Source: Halobellus rarus (GTDB lineage Archaea > Halobacteriota > Halobacteria > Halobacteriales > Haloferacaceae). From it: a DNA stretch of 64,000 nt. The first letter of the stretch is position 1. The number at the start of each line of letters is the position of its first letter. A model generated the notes under the pieces. It had not been told where the DNA came from. It saw only the letters and a list, made by a program, of their open reading frames with translations, and searched no databases. Below, one piece after another: positions 24,246-32,635 of the stretch. The stretch covers positions 186,001 to 250,000 of the forward strand of contig NZ_JANHDI010000006.1 in NCBI RefSeq assembly GCF_024494595.1. The letters run 5' to 3'. A program made the translations under genes and the position numbers.

Positions 24246-25402
24246 CGTTGTGATTTACGTTTGGTAATAACCGCACGCGACTGGTCGGTATCACAGTCGT
24301 GTCGGTTTGCGGTGAGGATCGCATCCACCAGGAACTTCGGCGCCCAGTTGGGGTACCGAAGTCGCATATACGGCCCCCATACCGGTTTTGAGCCGGCGAG
24401 CCCGCCCCGGATCGGCGCAGCCCCGTCGAGGGGCTGGGCGAGTTTCAGCTCCTGGATCGCCTGGCGCGCCGCGTCCGCGTAGTCGGCCTCACCGGTCAGC
24501 TCGGCCAGTCGTATCCAGATGATTGCCGTCTGTGCGACCCCGGTGAGACAGCTGAAGTCAACTCCGTTCCACCCGTCGTCGTAGGCACCCGCCAGTGCTC
24601 CGTTGCGTCGTTGATCTGCTATGAGCCGGTCCGCAGCCCGCTGTCCCGCTTCGACAATGGCCCGATTCCCCAGATAGTGACCGCCCTCGACGAGTCCACG
24701 GATGGTGTAGGCGATCGTGTGCAGGAACGCGTCGTCGTCCGGAGTGAAGGCCCAGTGTCTGAACGTGTCGTTCTCCTGCTGGATCCGCTGGACCCACTCG
24801 AGATTACGGACCGCCGCATCCCGGACTCTGTCCTCGCCGGTCACATCGTAGGCGACGAGGAGTGCCCATCCGACTCTGGCCGTGTACGCGTGGACCATAC
24901 TCTCGTACGTGTGAGAGGACCAGTACCCTTCCGGTTCCTGAACGTCGGCCAGCCACCCGCTGGCGTCACGGAGCGCGGTCGCGAACGCGTTGTCACCGGT
25001 TTCGGCGTGCGCTCTCGCCAGTCCGAACAGGATCTGGCCGGTGTTGAAAACGCTCGGCTCGGGAGTCCCACCGACGGTACCGCCCGGGAACGCGCCACTG
25101 TCTAACTGGACGTCGAGGAGCCACCGCGCCATCCGTTCGGCACGGTGTCGTGCCTCGGAATCGTCGGCGTGGGTCGCGTAGTCGTACAGCGTCGGGACGA
25201 TGTAGCCGGTCGTTTCGGGGTATGCGCGTTCCCACCCGAGAACGAGGTTGTACGTCGCCGAACAGCCGTCTGACTCCGCCACGTCCTGTGACCGAAAGAG
25301 CCACTCGATGGCCGATCGCAGGTGAACGTCGTCCGCACGCGGCGTCGTCTCCGTGTGCGTCAGGTCGCGACGAAGTGCCTCGGCCAGCACCCTGGCTCTC
25401 AT
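24242..25402 (-). CDS. Alpha/alpha-toroid protein of polysaccharide clusters (prenyltransferase/glycosidase-like fold)
   Basis: The 386-residue protein is a ring of helical hairpins with repeated small-residue turns: AERMARWLLDVQLDSGAFPG, DASGWLADVQEPEGYWSSH, AVRNLEWVQRIQQENDTF and LAELTGEADYADAARQAIQE. Conserved pieces include YPETTGYIVPTLYDYA, FNTGQILFGLARA, HTIAYTIRGLVEGG and CLTGVAQTAIIWIRL. Such proteins are found in bacterial and archaeal polysaccharide loci and are usually labelled prenyltransferase- or squalene-cyclase-like, or wrongly as aminolevulinate dehydratase; a glycoside-hydrolase or epimerase activity is more likely but unproven. The ORF extends to 25672 inside the sulfatase gene; the ATG at 25402 has GGAGG ten bases upstream and is preferred. 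It overlaps the small protein gene downstream. Confidence 0.75.
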   Translation of the reverse strand: MRARVLAEALRRDLTHTETTPRADDVHLRSAIEWLFRSQDVAESDGCSATYNLVLGWERAYPETTGYIVPTLYDYATHADDSEARHRAERMARWLLDVQLDSGAFPGGTVGGTPEPSVFNTGQILFGLARAHAETGDNAFATALRDASGWLADVQEPEGYWSSHTYESMVHAYTARVGWALLVAYDVTGEDRVRDAAVRNLEWVQRIQQENDTFRHWAFTPDDDAFLHTIAYTIRGLVEGGHYLGNRAIVEAGQRAADRLIADQRRNGALAGAYDDGWNGVDFSCLTGVAQTAIIWIRLAELTGEADYADAARQAIQELKLAQPLDGAAPIRGGLAGSKPVWGPYMRLRYPNWAPKFLVDAILTANRHDCDTDQSRAVITKRKSQR

Positions 25403-25523
25403 ACGACCGATCCCTCCGGTATCCTCGCCTCGAGGGTGGCTTCGGTTTGGGACTCGTCGCTCGATTCTCTCGCGATCGCGTCCCAGGTACATCCGACAGG
25501 CCCGAATCGCCGTTTCACGCGCA

Positions 25524-26936
25524 TTATATCGCTCCCTCCCGGTGGAGCATCGCCACCCTATCGCGGATCCGGTACTTCTCTGCGACGGTTCGCTGGCACT
25601 GTCTGGTCTCCACACGGTGATTTTCGATCTTCGACTGTAACTCGTCTGTGATCGTCGACCGCTGGGCCACACGGTTCCGCTGTTCTTTCGGGTCCCGTTC
25701 CAGGTTATACAGTTCCTGCTCGTCCGTCCCCTCCCTATCGACGAGTTTCCAAGGCCAATCGAGGCAGGCGGTCAGCATCTCGCCGTTCCCTGCGTCCCTG
25801 GTCGCCGGGCTGAATCCGTATATGACGTTCGTGAACGTGGGATCGCCCTCCGCTTCAAATAGGGACGTCCCCTCGAAGTCGTCCGGGATTGCGTCCTCGC
25901 GTTCCGGGGCGGCATAGTTGAGCAGCGTCGGAGGCAGATCGAGGAGCGAAACCGGTTCGGTCATCGTCGTCGATGGGACACCGGGCCCCCGCAGCAGGAG
26001 TGGGACCCGAACCACTTCGTCGTACAGTGACCGCGGTGCGTGACTGAAGTTCCCGTGGTCGGCCAGTTCGGTTCCGTGGTCGCCCGCGACGACGACGACT
26101 GTCTCTGAGAGGCCGAGTGTGTCGTCGACGACCGTCAACAGATCCTCGATAGCGTCGTCGGTCCGGCGCAGTTCGGCGTCGTAGAGTGCGTTGATGGCCT
26201 CGAGGTCGCTGTCGGGGATCGACTGTTCGGCCGCCCCCCCGTGCCGCCCTGCGACTGTATGCCAGAGTCGGCCAATGTCGAGACGAGACAGGGGCTCGTC
26301 GTGAAACCGCTCCAGCAGCGCTGCGGGTGGAACCCACGGGTAGTGGGGATCCATATAATGGATCCACAGGAACGTCGGTCGGTCGGTGTCGACCTCGTCA
26401 ATGAGCCACTCGGTCGCGGCCGCGGTCACCCGCTCCGCCGGTTCGAGCGGCACCTGCCCGGTGAGTGCACACCCCGTCCGGGCAACGCGTCCGGCCCAGT
26501 CCCTGACGAGATCGTGATCGGGGACAAACCGCTGCAGTTCCCGGAGTCGTTCAGCGATACCGTACCCATCCTGGTCGTCGGTCAGGAAATCGCGAAACGT
26601 CTCGAAACCCCGGTCGTACCCGTCCGCGTCCGTGAGCCAAGGGTTGCCCGAATTGAATCCAGCAGTCCGGTAGCCCAGCTTCTGGAACGCTTCCGCCAGT
26701 GCGGGCACCTCTCTCGGCAGGCCGAGGTCCGACGTGTGACTGAGCGGATAGACTCCTCCTAGCAGCGACTTGAACGAAAAGTAGGTCGGGATTCCACTGG
26801 CCATCGCCCGCGTCCAGACGGTCCCGTCGGCAGCGAGCCCGTCCAGTGTTGGGGTTGTCGGCTTATCGTACCCCAGATAGCCCATCCGGTCGGCCCGGAT
26901 CGAGTCGACAGTGATGTAGAGAACGTGTTGTCGCAT
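25524..26936 (-). CDS. Sulfatase / alkaline-phosphatase-superfamily hydrolase
   Basis: The 470-residue protein has the sulfatase fold: LYITVDSIRADRMGYLGYDK with the metal-binding Asp11, PTLDGLAADGTVWTRAMASG, WIHYMDPHYPWVPP near residue 195, and VVVVAGDHGTELADHGNFSH with the C-terminal metal ligands. There is no signal peptide, so it is probably cytosolic, as is common for sulfatase-like proteins in archaeal polysaccharide loci. The segment where most sulfatases have C/S-x-P-x-R reads SGIPTYFSFKSLLGG (47-61), with Gly at the nucleophile position and Tyr in place of Arg. It may therefore use a Ser/Thr nucleophile, act as a phosphohydrolase or transferase, or lack activity. It heads an operon with the toroid and small protein genes. 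Confidence 0.85.
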   Translation of the reverse strand: MRQHVLYITVDSIRADRMGYLGYDKPTTPTLDGLAADGTVWTRAMASGIPTYFSFKSLLGGVYPLSHTSDLGLPREVPALAEAFQKLGYRTAGFNSGNPWLTDADGYDRGFETFRDFLTDDQDGYGIAERLRELQRFVPDHDLVRDWAGRVARTGCALTGQVPLEPAERVTAAATEWLIDEVDTDRPTFLWIHYMDPHYPWVPPAALLERFHDEPLSRLDIGRLWHTVAGRHGGAAEQSIPDSDLEAINALYDAELRRTDDAIEDLLTVVDDTLGLSETVVVVAGDHGTELADHGNFSHAPRSLYDEVVRVPLLLRGPGVPSTTMTEPVSLLDLPPTLLNYAAPEREDAIPDDFEGTSLFEAEGDPTFTNVIYGFSPATRDAGNGEMLTACLDWPWKLVDREGTDEQELYNLERDPKEQRNRVAQRSTITDELQSKIENHRVETRQCQRTVAEKYRIRDRVAMLHREGAI

Positions 26937-27097
26937 GAGTGAGTTTTACAGGGACTGTAGTAGTCCGTACAGTGCCTTCGTGAGGGACTCGGGTAGTTAA
27001 TACGCATATAACGGCCAGGGGCTGGCCGAGGAACAATGACGGCGTAGCGAACGAGCGTAACGTAGCAGGTACTGCACCGAGACGTGCCTCGTCGATG

Positions 27098-27859
27098 TCA
27101 GGTATCGACGATTACGTCCTCATCTTCCTGATCGGCTTCGGTACCGTGTTTCGCTGCCAATCGTTCGCTCGCCTCTTCACGGTCCTCTGGATAGCCCACG
27201 TCGATGCGCCAACCCTCCAGACGGAGAGCGTCGATCGTCCGACCGGACTGAATAAGGAGATCGATCGCGTCCGGAAGTTCGTACTCGCCGCGATCGGACG
27301 GCTGGACGAGGTGGCAGGCGTGGAAGATTGCTGGCGTGAACGTGTAGAACCCTGTCATTACCAGGTTCGATGGCGGGTCGTCGGGCTTCTCGACGACTTC
27401 GATGATTTCACCGTACTCGTTGGTGTCGAGGACGCCGTAGCGACTCGCATTCTCGTACGGAACCTCCTCGACGAGGAACGCGGCGTCGGCCCGCTCCTCC
27501 CGCTGGCGGTTCACGACGTCTTCGAGGTTTCCTCGGAAGATGTTGTCTCCCAACATCAGCATAAAGTCGTCGTCGACGTGGGGCTCCGCCTGGAGGATTG
27601 CGTGGGCGAGGCCCAGTTGCTCACGCTGGTGTGCGTACGTTATCGGAACGCCCTCGTAGGCGTCTCCGTAGCGGTCGATGATCTGTTCTTTCTTGTAGCC
27701 GACCACGACGACGAACTCCGTCGCCCCGCACTCGAGGAGGTTGTCGAAGACGTCCTCAACGAGGGGCTTCCCGTCGACTTCGACGAGGACCTTCGGTTTG
27801 TCGTCGGTCAGGGGGCGAAGTCGCGTCCCCTTTCCAGCCGCGAGTACCACTGCTTGCAT
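27098..27859 (-). CDS. Sugar-1-phosphate nucleotidyltransferase (AglF/RmlA-like)
   Basis: The 253-residue protein starts MQAVVLAAGKGTRLRPLTDD and continues KPKVLVEVDGKPLVEDV, the nucleotide-binding signature of glucose-1-phosphate thymidylyl/uridylyltransferases. Other blocks are LGLAHAILQAEP, FMLMLGDNIFRGNL with the metal Asp, YGVLDTNEYGEIIEVVEKPD and the DVGYPED loop. The product is an NDP-sugar, probably UDP- or dTDP-glucose type; haloarchaeal AglF is a close functional model, but specificity cannot be read here. The frame extends upstream to 27925 without family similarity; the ATG at 27859 matches the conserved start. It stands alone on the minus strand between the sulfatase operon and the divergent Tat-leader gene. 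Confidence 0.88.
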   Translation of the reverse strand: MQAVVLAAGKGTRLRPLTDDKPKVLVEVDGKPLVEDVFDNLLECGATEFVVVVGYKKEQIIDRYGDAYEGVPITYAHQREQLGLAHAILQAEPHVDDDFMLMLGDNIFRGNLEDVVNRQREERADAAFLVEEVPYENASRYGVLDTNEYGEIIEVVEKPDDPPSNLVMTGFYTFTPAIFHACHLVQPSDRGEYELPDAIDLLIQSGRTIDALRLEGWRIDVGYPEDREEASERLAAKHGTEADQEDEDVIVDT

Positions 27860-28262
27860 ACGGGGACTGTCGACGCTGCGGCGTAAGTTTATAGACGTCG
27901 TAATCAAGGGTATCGCTGAGTCCATCGATCACCGATGAACCGGTCGTAGCGGTTGCAACGGATCCGTCATTCGATCGCACGCTGCGCACGAGGTTACGTA
28001 AAGAATTGAAATCGATAGTGCCCATCTTGCCCCGGGTAACGATCGAGCGGCCGGACTTCTCGTATCGCACCGACGTCCCCTCCGTTATCACGGTGTTAAC
28101 GAGGCGATAATAGGGAAATAATTAGCTGACGGAAGCGTGATGCCCGATTCGTGTTCCGAACGATGTTCACGTCTACTCTGGTAAACAGAGCTGAAATTCA
28201 TTGAAGCGTGAATATGTAAACAACAAAACACTTATCCCGGTTAACGATTCACTACCAATTGC
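27860..28262. other. Divergent intergenic region before Tat-leader/beta-helix genes
   Basis: Nothing gene-like is seen in these roughly 400 bases. An AT-rich part at 28085-28130 (GCGATAATAGGGAAATAATTAG) and another at 28195-28245 (GTGAATATGTAAACAACAAA) probably hold promoter elements for the plus-strand gene at 28263. Confidence 0.45.
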
Positions 28263-28490
28263 ATGGCACACAGGCTGGTACGCAGCGACCGACCCCAGAG
28301 TGACGACCACTCGACCGGGGATTCGATGGACAGCAGCGGTAAATGGCGTATTAACAGGCGGAGCTGTCTCAAAGCCGGGGGAGCCGCGGTGGCGGCACTC
28401 ATCTTCGGTGGAGCGGCGAGCAGCGCTGCTGCTGACGAAACCGAGGCGACGAACGTCCACTGGACGAACTTCAGCGCGGGGCAGTTATGA
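28263..28490 (+). CDS. Tat-type leader ORF separated by frame from the beta-helix protein
   Basis: This 75-residue ORF contains a Tat-like leader: the twin arginines in INRRSCLKAGGAA and a hydrophobic core, VAALIFGGAASSAAADETE, ending with an AxA-like cleavage region, then TNVHWTNFSAGQL and a TGA stop. The stop overlaps the start of the 908-residue beta-helix gene (ATGA at 28487-28490). Exported beta-helix proteins normally carry such a leader at their own N-terminus, and the product downstream has none. The simplest reading is that a one- or two-base frameshift separated leader and passenger, or that the passenger is re-initiated without it. A sequencing error cannot be excluded. By itself the 75-residue product is not expected to be functional. 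Confidence 0.65.
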   Translation: MAHRLVRSDRPQSDDHSTGDSMDSSGKWRINRRSCLKAGGAAVAALIFGGAASSAAADETEATNVHWTNFSAGQL

Positions 28491-31213
28491 CGGTCTTAAA
28501 CGTCCAAGACTTCGGCGCGAAGGGTGACGGCTCCACGAACGACCGAGATGCGATCCAATCAGCGATCGACGAAGCCACTGAAGGGGATGAGATATACTTC
28601 CCCGCGACGAGCGACTACTACGCTATCGAATCTTCCGGTGACGGAGAGGTTTTAGCGCATCACGTCGCTGATGGTGCTCCGCAGGATATCCTGTACCGTG
28701 GTGACGGAGCGGATTCGGTGGTCAAATACAACGGCGGGTCCTACACCAGCGGGTTCCTCATGTTTGAGATTCTCGGTGGTCCGTCGAACTTTCGGATGAA
28801 GAATATGGTTTGGGACGGGAACAAATCCATCGTCTCAGGCGTCAACTACCAGAATCTCATCGACATTGACGAAGGAGATCCCGGCAACCACAGTTACTAC
28901 TTTGAAAATTGTGTATTCCGCAACTCCTTCGGAAACGCAGTGCAGATATGGGTTCAGGGAGTAGAGCTTAACCGGTGTACCTTCCAAAGCAATCTACAGC
29001 ACGGTGTCTCGATAGGCGTGAAGAATGATGAGATGAGTACGAACTCGATCGTTGTTCGGAACTCGTTGGCAGACGATTGCGGCAAGAAATATAACAACTT
29101 CTATGGGATCGACTCTGCGTATGGTGACTTCCTAATCGAGGATACCGTGATCCAGAACTGCGGTCGAGGAGGGAAGACCTCGACGGAAGGTGACTTCGGT
29201 TCTGTCAATGGAAGGTATCGCCGGGTCAGGATCGAGAACTGCAACGCGGAGTCGTTCATCAACACTACGGGTTCAACGAACGATGGAGTCAATCTTTCCA
29301 ACGGCACTATGTCCTTTGAGGATGTGGTGATCGGGCCGAACAATGGGGAGATTATGCAGTTATCCGAACTCGATTACTCCATCGTTGACAATTCGGAACT
29401 CGTCATCACCGGTAACAACTCAGAGAACAATCGTCCGGCGTTGATGGTGATAAACAACGGGAAACTGGACGCCTCTAACGCCACGATCTGGTCGAATAAT
29501 AATCAGGGCGAAGGGCTCGATCACGACTCAGATCAGACTTCGGTCGTCGATGTCTATACCCACGAAAACAACACCGAAGGTGCTCTCTACCGGGCTCGAA
29601 ATCTGACGAACAACACTCAGAACACGGGCTCCAAGACAGATATTTCTGGGGTGCCCACGGCCGACGAAGTCGGCGCGTGGAGCGGAAGCACGACCACCGA
29701 GACGGAGTCGAACAGTGAGGACTCGACTCCCGCGGACGACACCAACGACGGCGCGTGGACGCTTCGATGGGAATCGGGGACGGATGACTGGGCCGTCGTC
29801 TCCGGTTCCGAGTTCGACGGCGGATATGCCCTAGAGCACGAACACGACGGCACAGATCGAACCGTCAGAGCCATCTCGTGGGACGCCGTCGGCGAACCCG
29901 CCGACGTCGAGGTGCTCGACAAGGTCCGGGTGCCGGCGTTTACCGAGGGTGTCGACCGCGGCTACCACGCCAGAGTCCACATTCGCTCATCGTCTCACAA
30001 CGGCGACCGACTCGGGTACTGGTTGGAACTCGAAAGCGCGGCGAGCTCGTTTCGGCTGGGGAAGTACTCCAAAGACGGGTTTGCGACGCTGCTACGCTTC
30101 GGGACGCCCCAGGAGAACACCTTCTTCTACCGGCGCTTCCGCGCCGAAGATGAGACGCTCAAGGCCAAGGCGTGGCCGGCCTCCGAGTCCGAACCGGCCG
30201 GGTGGGACGCAGAAATCACGGATTCAGACCTCACCGACGGCTGGGTCGGCCTCGGCTCGTATGACACGGGAACCGTCCAGACGGACGTCTTCAGTGTCGC
30301 GACGGGCGGTGAGTCGGCCCCGCTGATTCCGGGCGGCCGACCGACGGCCTCGTTCCGGACCCCGACGGATGGACAGTCTGTCAGCGGGGACGTATCCGTC
30401 CGGATCGACGCCGAAGACGGAAGCGACGGCGCAAGCGCGCTGAACGTGGAGTGCCGCGTTAACGACGGTTCTTGGTCGCCGGCGACATACGATGCCGACA
30501 CGGGCGCGTACGCGGCGACGTGGGATTCGACTGTCCTCGACGACGGAACGGTCCCCCTCGAAGCGCGCGTGACCGACACCGACGACAACACGGCCGAGAC
30601 AGCGGTCGAAGTGGTCGTCGATAACGGCCCGACGGTCGCGACCCTCGAACCGCAGGACGTGACTTCGGAGACAGCGACCCTGCGCGGCGATCTCCGGAAA
30701 CTCGGCGGTGCGGACGCGGTGGACGTCCGATTCGAGTGGCGAGCGGCCGACGGAGGCGCGTGGACCGAAGCGGGCGAACAGTCGCTCGATTCTCCGACGG
30801 AGTTTGCACACACCGTCTCCGGCCTCGAAGGGGACACTCAATACGAGTTCCGAGCGGTGGCCGACGCCGACGGCGAGACGGTCGAAGGAGACGTCGTGGA
30901 GTTTGGGGCCCTTGCTGTCCCTGCGCCTGACAGTGCGCCGACCGTCGAGAAGCTGGACGTCACCGATCGGAGCGGCTCCAAATGGACACGCTTCGACGTC
31001 GACTGGACGGTCAGCGACGACGAACAGGACCTCAATACGGTGATCACCACCCTGGAGTACGAGGGACAGCCCGTCGCAGCCGAAAGCACCAGCGTGAGCG
31101 GCAGCAGCGCGAGTTACACCCATATCCTCCGCGTCCGCGGCGACGTCGACACCGTCCGACTGTGGGCTAACGACACGTCGAACGAGACGGTGAGCGAGGC
31201 CATCGACGTATAA
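28487..31213 (+). CDS. Large beta-helix protein with LamG-like and Ig/FN3-like domains
   Basis: The 908-residue protein opens with the pectate-lyase superfamily start VLNVQDFGAKGDGSTNDRDA and continues as a right-handed beta-helix to about residue 390, with repeats such as YYFENCVFRNSFGNAVQIW and VIQNCGRGGKTSTEGDF. An acidic linker (TETESNSEDSTPADD) leads to a jelly-roll/LamG-like domain (about 420-605, WTLRWESGTDDWAVVSG to WVGLGSYDTGTVQTDVFSV), an Ig-like domain (about 620-700, PTASFRTPTDGQSVSGDVSV), an FN3-like domain (about 705-800, PTVATLEPQDVTSETATLRG) and a last beta domain. It is probably a surface polysaccharide-binding or -cleaving protein. It has no leader of its own; the Tat leader lies in the overlapping upstream frame. 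The first 1.1 kb is visibly poorer in GC than the rest. Confidence 0.82.
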   Translation: MTVLNVQDFGAKGDGSTNDRDAIQSAIDEATEGDEIYFPATSDYYAIESSGDGEVLAHHVADGAPQDILYRGDGADSVVKYNGGSYTSGFLMFEILGGPSNFRMKNMVWDGNKSIVSGVNYQNLIDIDEGDPGNHSYYFENCVFRNSFGNAVQIWVQGVELNRCTFQSNLQHGVSIGVKNDEMSTNSIVVRNSLADDCGKKYNNFYGIDSAYGDFLIEDTVIQNCGRGGKTSTEGDFGSVNGRYRRVRIENCNAESFINTTGSTNDGVNLSNGTMSFEDVVIGPNNGEIMQLSELDYSIVDNSELVITGNNSENNRPALMVINNGKLDASNATIWSNNNQGEGLDHDSDQTSVVDVYTHENNTEGALYRARNLTNNTQNTGSKTDISGVPTADEVGAWSGSTTTETESNSEDSTPADDTNDGAWTLRWESGTDDWAVVSGSEFDGGYALEHEHDGTDRTVRAISWDAVGEPADVEVLDKVRVPAFTEGVDRGYHARVHIRSSSHNGDRLGYWLELESAASSFRLGKYSKDGFATLLRFGTPQENTFFYRRFRAEDETLKAKAWPASESEPAGWDAEITDSDLTDGWVGLGSYDTGTVQTDVFSVATGGESAPLIPGGRPTASFRTPTDGQSVSGDVSVRIDAEDGSDGASALNVECRVNDGSWSPATYDADTGAYAATWDSTVLDDGTVPLEARVTDTDDNTAETAVEVVVDNGPTVATLEPQDVTSETATLRGDLRKLGGADAVDVRFEWRAADGGAWTEAGEQSLDSPTEFAHTVSGLEGDTQYEFRAVADADGETVEGDVVEFGALAVPAPDSAPTVEKLDVTDRSGSKWTRFDVDWTVSDDEQDLNTVITTLEYEGQPVAAESTSVSGSSASYTHILRVRGDVDTVRLWANDTSNETVSEAIDV

Positions 31214-31243
31214 CTCGTCGAGAGCCGAGTAGCTCGTCGATAG

Positions 31244-31266
31244 CCGGGGTATAATTTTATCCCGGG
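31244..31266. promoter_or_regulatory. TATA-like element inside an inverted repeat
   Basis: The sequence CCGGGG-TATAATTTTAT-CCCGGG sits 30-50 bases before the glycosyltransferase start at 31296. TATAATTTTAT is a good archaeal TATA-like box and the flanking CCGGG/CCCGG arms could form a hairpin that ends the upstream transcript. Just before it, CTCGTCGAGAGCC and CTCGTCGATAGCC form a 13-base direct repeat (31215-31244) with one mismatch. Confidence 0.5.
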
Positions 31267-31295
31267 TCCGCGGAGTAGGGAGCGACTCGTCTCAA

Positions 31296-32477
31296 ATGTA
31301 CTCCCTACTCGCGAGCGCGGTGAACCATCCGGACACGATCGAGCGCTACAACGGGCTGTTCAACCACCGGATACTTCGCTCCCTCGCGGAGACGGGGGTC
31401 GAGATGAGTGTCGTCTCCCCGCGACCGTTCGCCCCGCCGATCGGTCCGTATTCGGCGTATCGCTCGCTCCCGGACGTCGAAGACTGGGGCGCGTATGCGG
31501 TCCACCATCCCCGATTTTGGTATCTGCTTCCGAAACGGCTCTTCTACGGGTTCGCCGGTGACTCCTTCGGAAAGCGGGTTCCGCAGTACGCCAACCGCAC
31601 CTTCGACGTCCCCGACGTCGTCCACGCCTGTCACGTTTACCTCGACGGGTACGGGATGCTCCCGTACGTTCGCGAGCACGACCTGCCGCTTTTCGTCGTC
31701 GCCCACGGGACGATCCTCAACTCCTACGAGGACTTCTCGCGGGAGGTCCGCCGGAACGTCCGTGAAACGGTTGACGAGGCTACTGGCGTCCTCTGTGTGA
31801 GCGATGCACTCGCCGAACGGGCCCGCGAACTGACTGACTCATCGACGGTTTCGACGGTCCCGCTCGGTGCCGACCCCGAGCGGTTTCCGGTCGATCAGCG
31901 CGACACGCTCCGTCGGGAGCTCGGCGTTGCGGCGGACGCGACCGTCGTCCTGTTCGTTGGCCATTTCCTGGAACGGAAAGGCGTTCAGGAGATGATAGAC
32001 GTCATTCCCCGGATACATGATCCGGACACGGTCTTCGTCTTCGTGGGACACGGCGGGGATCTCGACGACGATCTGCGTCGCGTACTCACTGCGGTGGGCC
32101 GCTCGCCGCGTCTCGTGTTCGACGGCCTTCCCCCGGTCGCACTCCGTCGCTGGTTCGCCCTCGCGGACGTGTTATGGCTCCCGAGCCACACCGAGGGACG
32201 GCCGACCGTCATCTACGAGGCAATGGCGAGCGAGACCGCCGTGTTGGCCTCGTCGGTCGGAGGTATTCCCGAACAAGTCGTCGACGGCGAGACCGGACTG
32301 CTGGTGCCGCCACGCGACGCCGACGAGCTCCACCGGGCGCTGCAGTCGCTGCTCGCGGATCGAGAGCGGGTCCGAGCGATGGGAAAGCGCGGGCTGGAAC
32401 GGCTCCGCGAACGCGGGTGGACGTGGGAAGCCCACGCCGAACGGGTCCGGCGGCACCACCTAGCGGCGATCGAATGA
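31296..32477 (+). CDS. GT4-family glycosyltransferase
   Basis: The 393-residue protein is a complete GT-B enzyme. The N-terminal domain includes VPDVVHACHVYLDGYGMLPY and LPLFVVAHGTILNSYEDFSR. The donor domain begins at ATVVLFVGHFLERKGVQEMI and contains LPSHTEGRPTVIYEAMASE with the E-x7-E motif, then SSVGGIPEQVVDGETGLLVP. It should transfer a sugar from an NDP donor on the cytosolic side of the membrane. A strong TATA-like box lies just upstream. The decayed fragment at 4885 is a copy of this type of gene, with near-identical wording in the donor motif. Donor and acceptor are unknown. Confidence 0.88.
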   Translation: MYSLLASAVNHPDTIERYNGLFNHRILRSLAETGVEMSVVSPRPFAPPIGPYSAYRSLPDVEDWGAYAVHHPRFWYLLPKRLFYGFAGDSFGKRVPQYANRTFDVPDVVHACHVYLDGYGMLPYVREHDLPLFVVAHGTILNSYEDFSREVRRNVRETVDEATGVLCVSDALAERARELTDSSTVSTVPLGADPERFPVDQRDTLRRELGVAADATVVLFVGHFLERKGVQEMIDVIPRIHDPDTVFVFVGHGGDLDDDLRRVLTAVGRSPRLVFDGLPPVALRRWFALADVLWLPSHTEGRPTVIYEAMASETAVLASSVGGIPEQVVDGETGLLVPPRDADELHRALQSLLADRERVRAMGKRGLERLRERGWTWEAHAERVRRHHLAAIE

Positions 32478-32635
32478 CACTCTCGCACAGTGTTGTTTCA
32501 TACTCTCGCCGCCCCTGAGATGGCTAGCGGTCTCACGGACTGGGTCCAGCAGTACGAACCCGAGGCGGAGAACGGATCTAATCCGGGACCAAAGGGAAGG
32601 AGAGACGAGAAGGTCCGGGAGGGCGCGTCAGCGGG

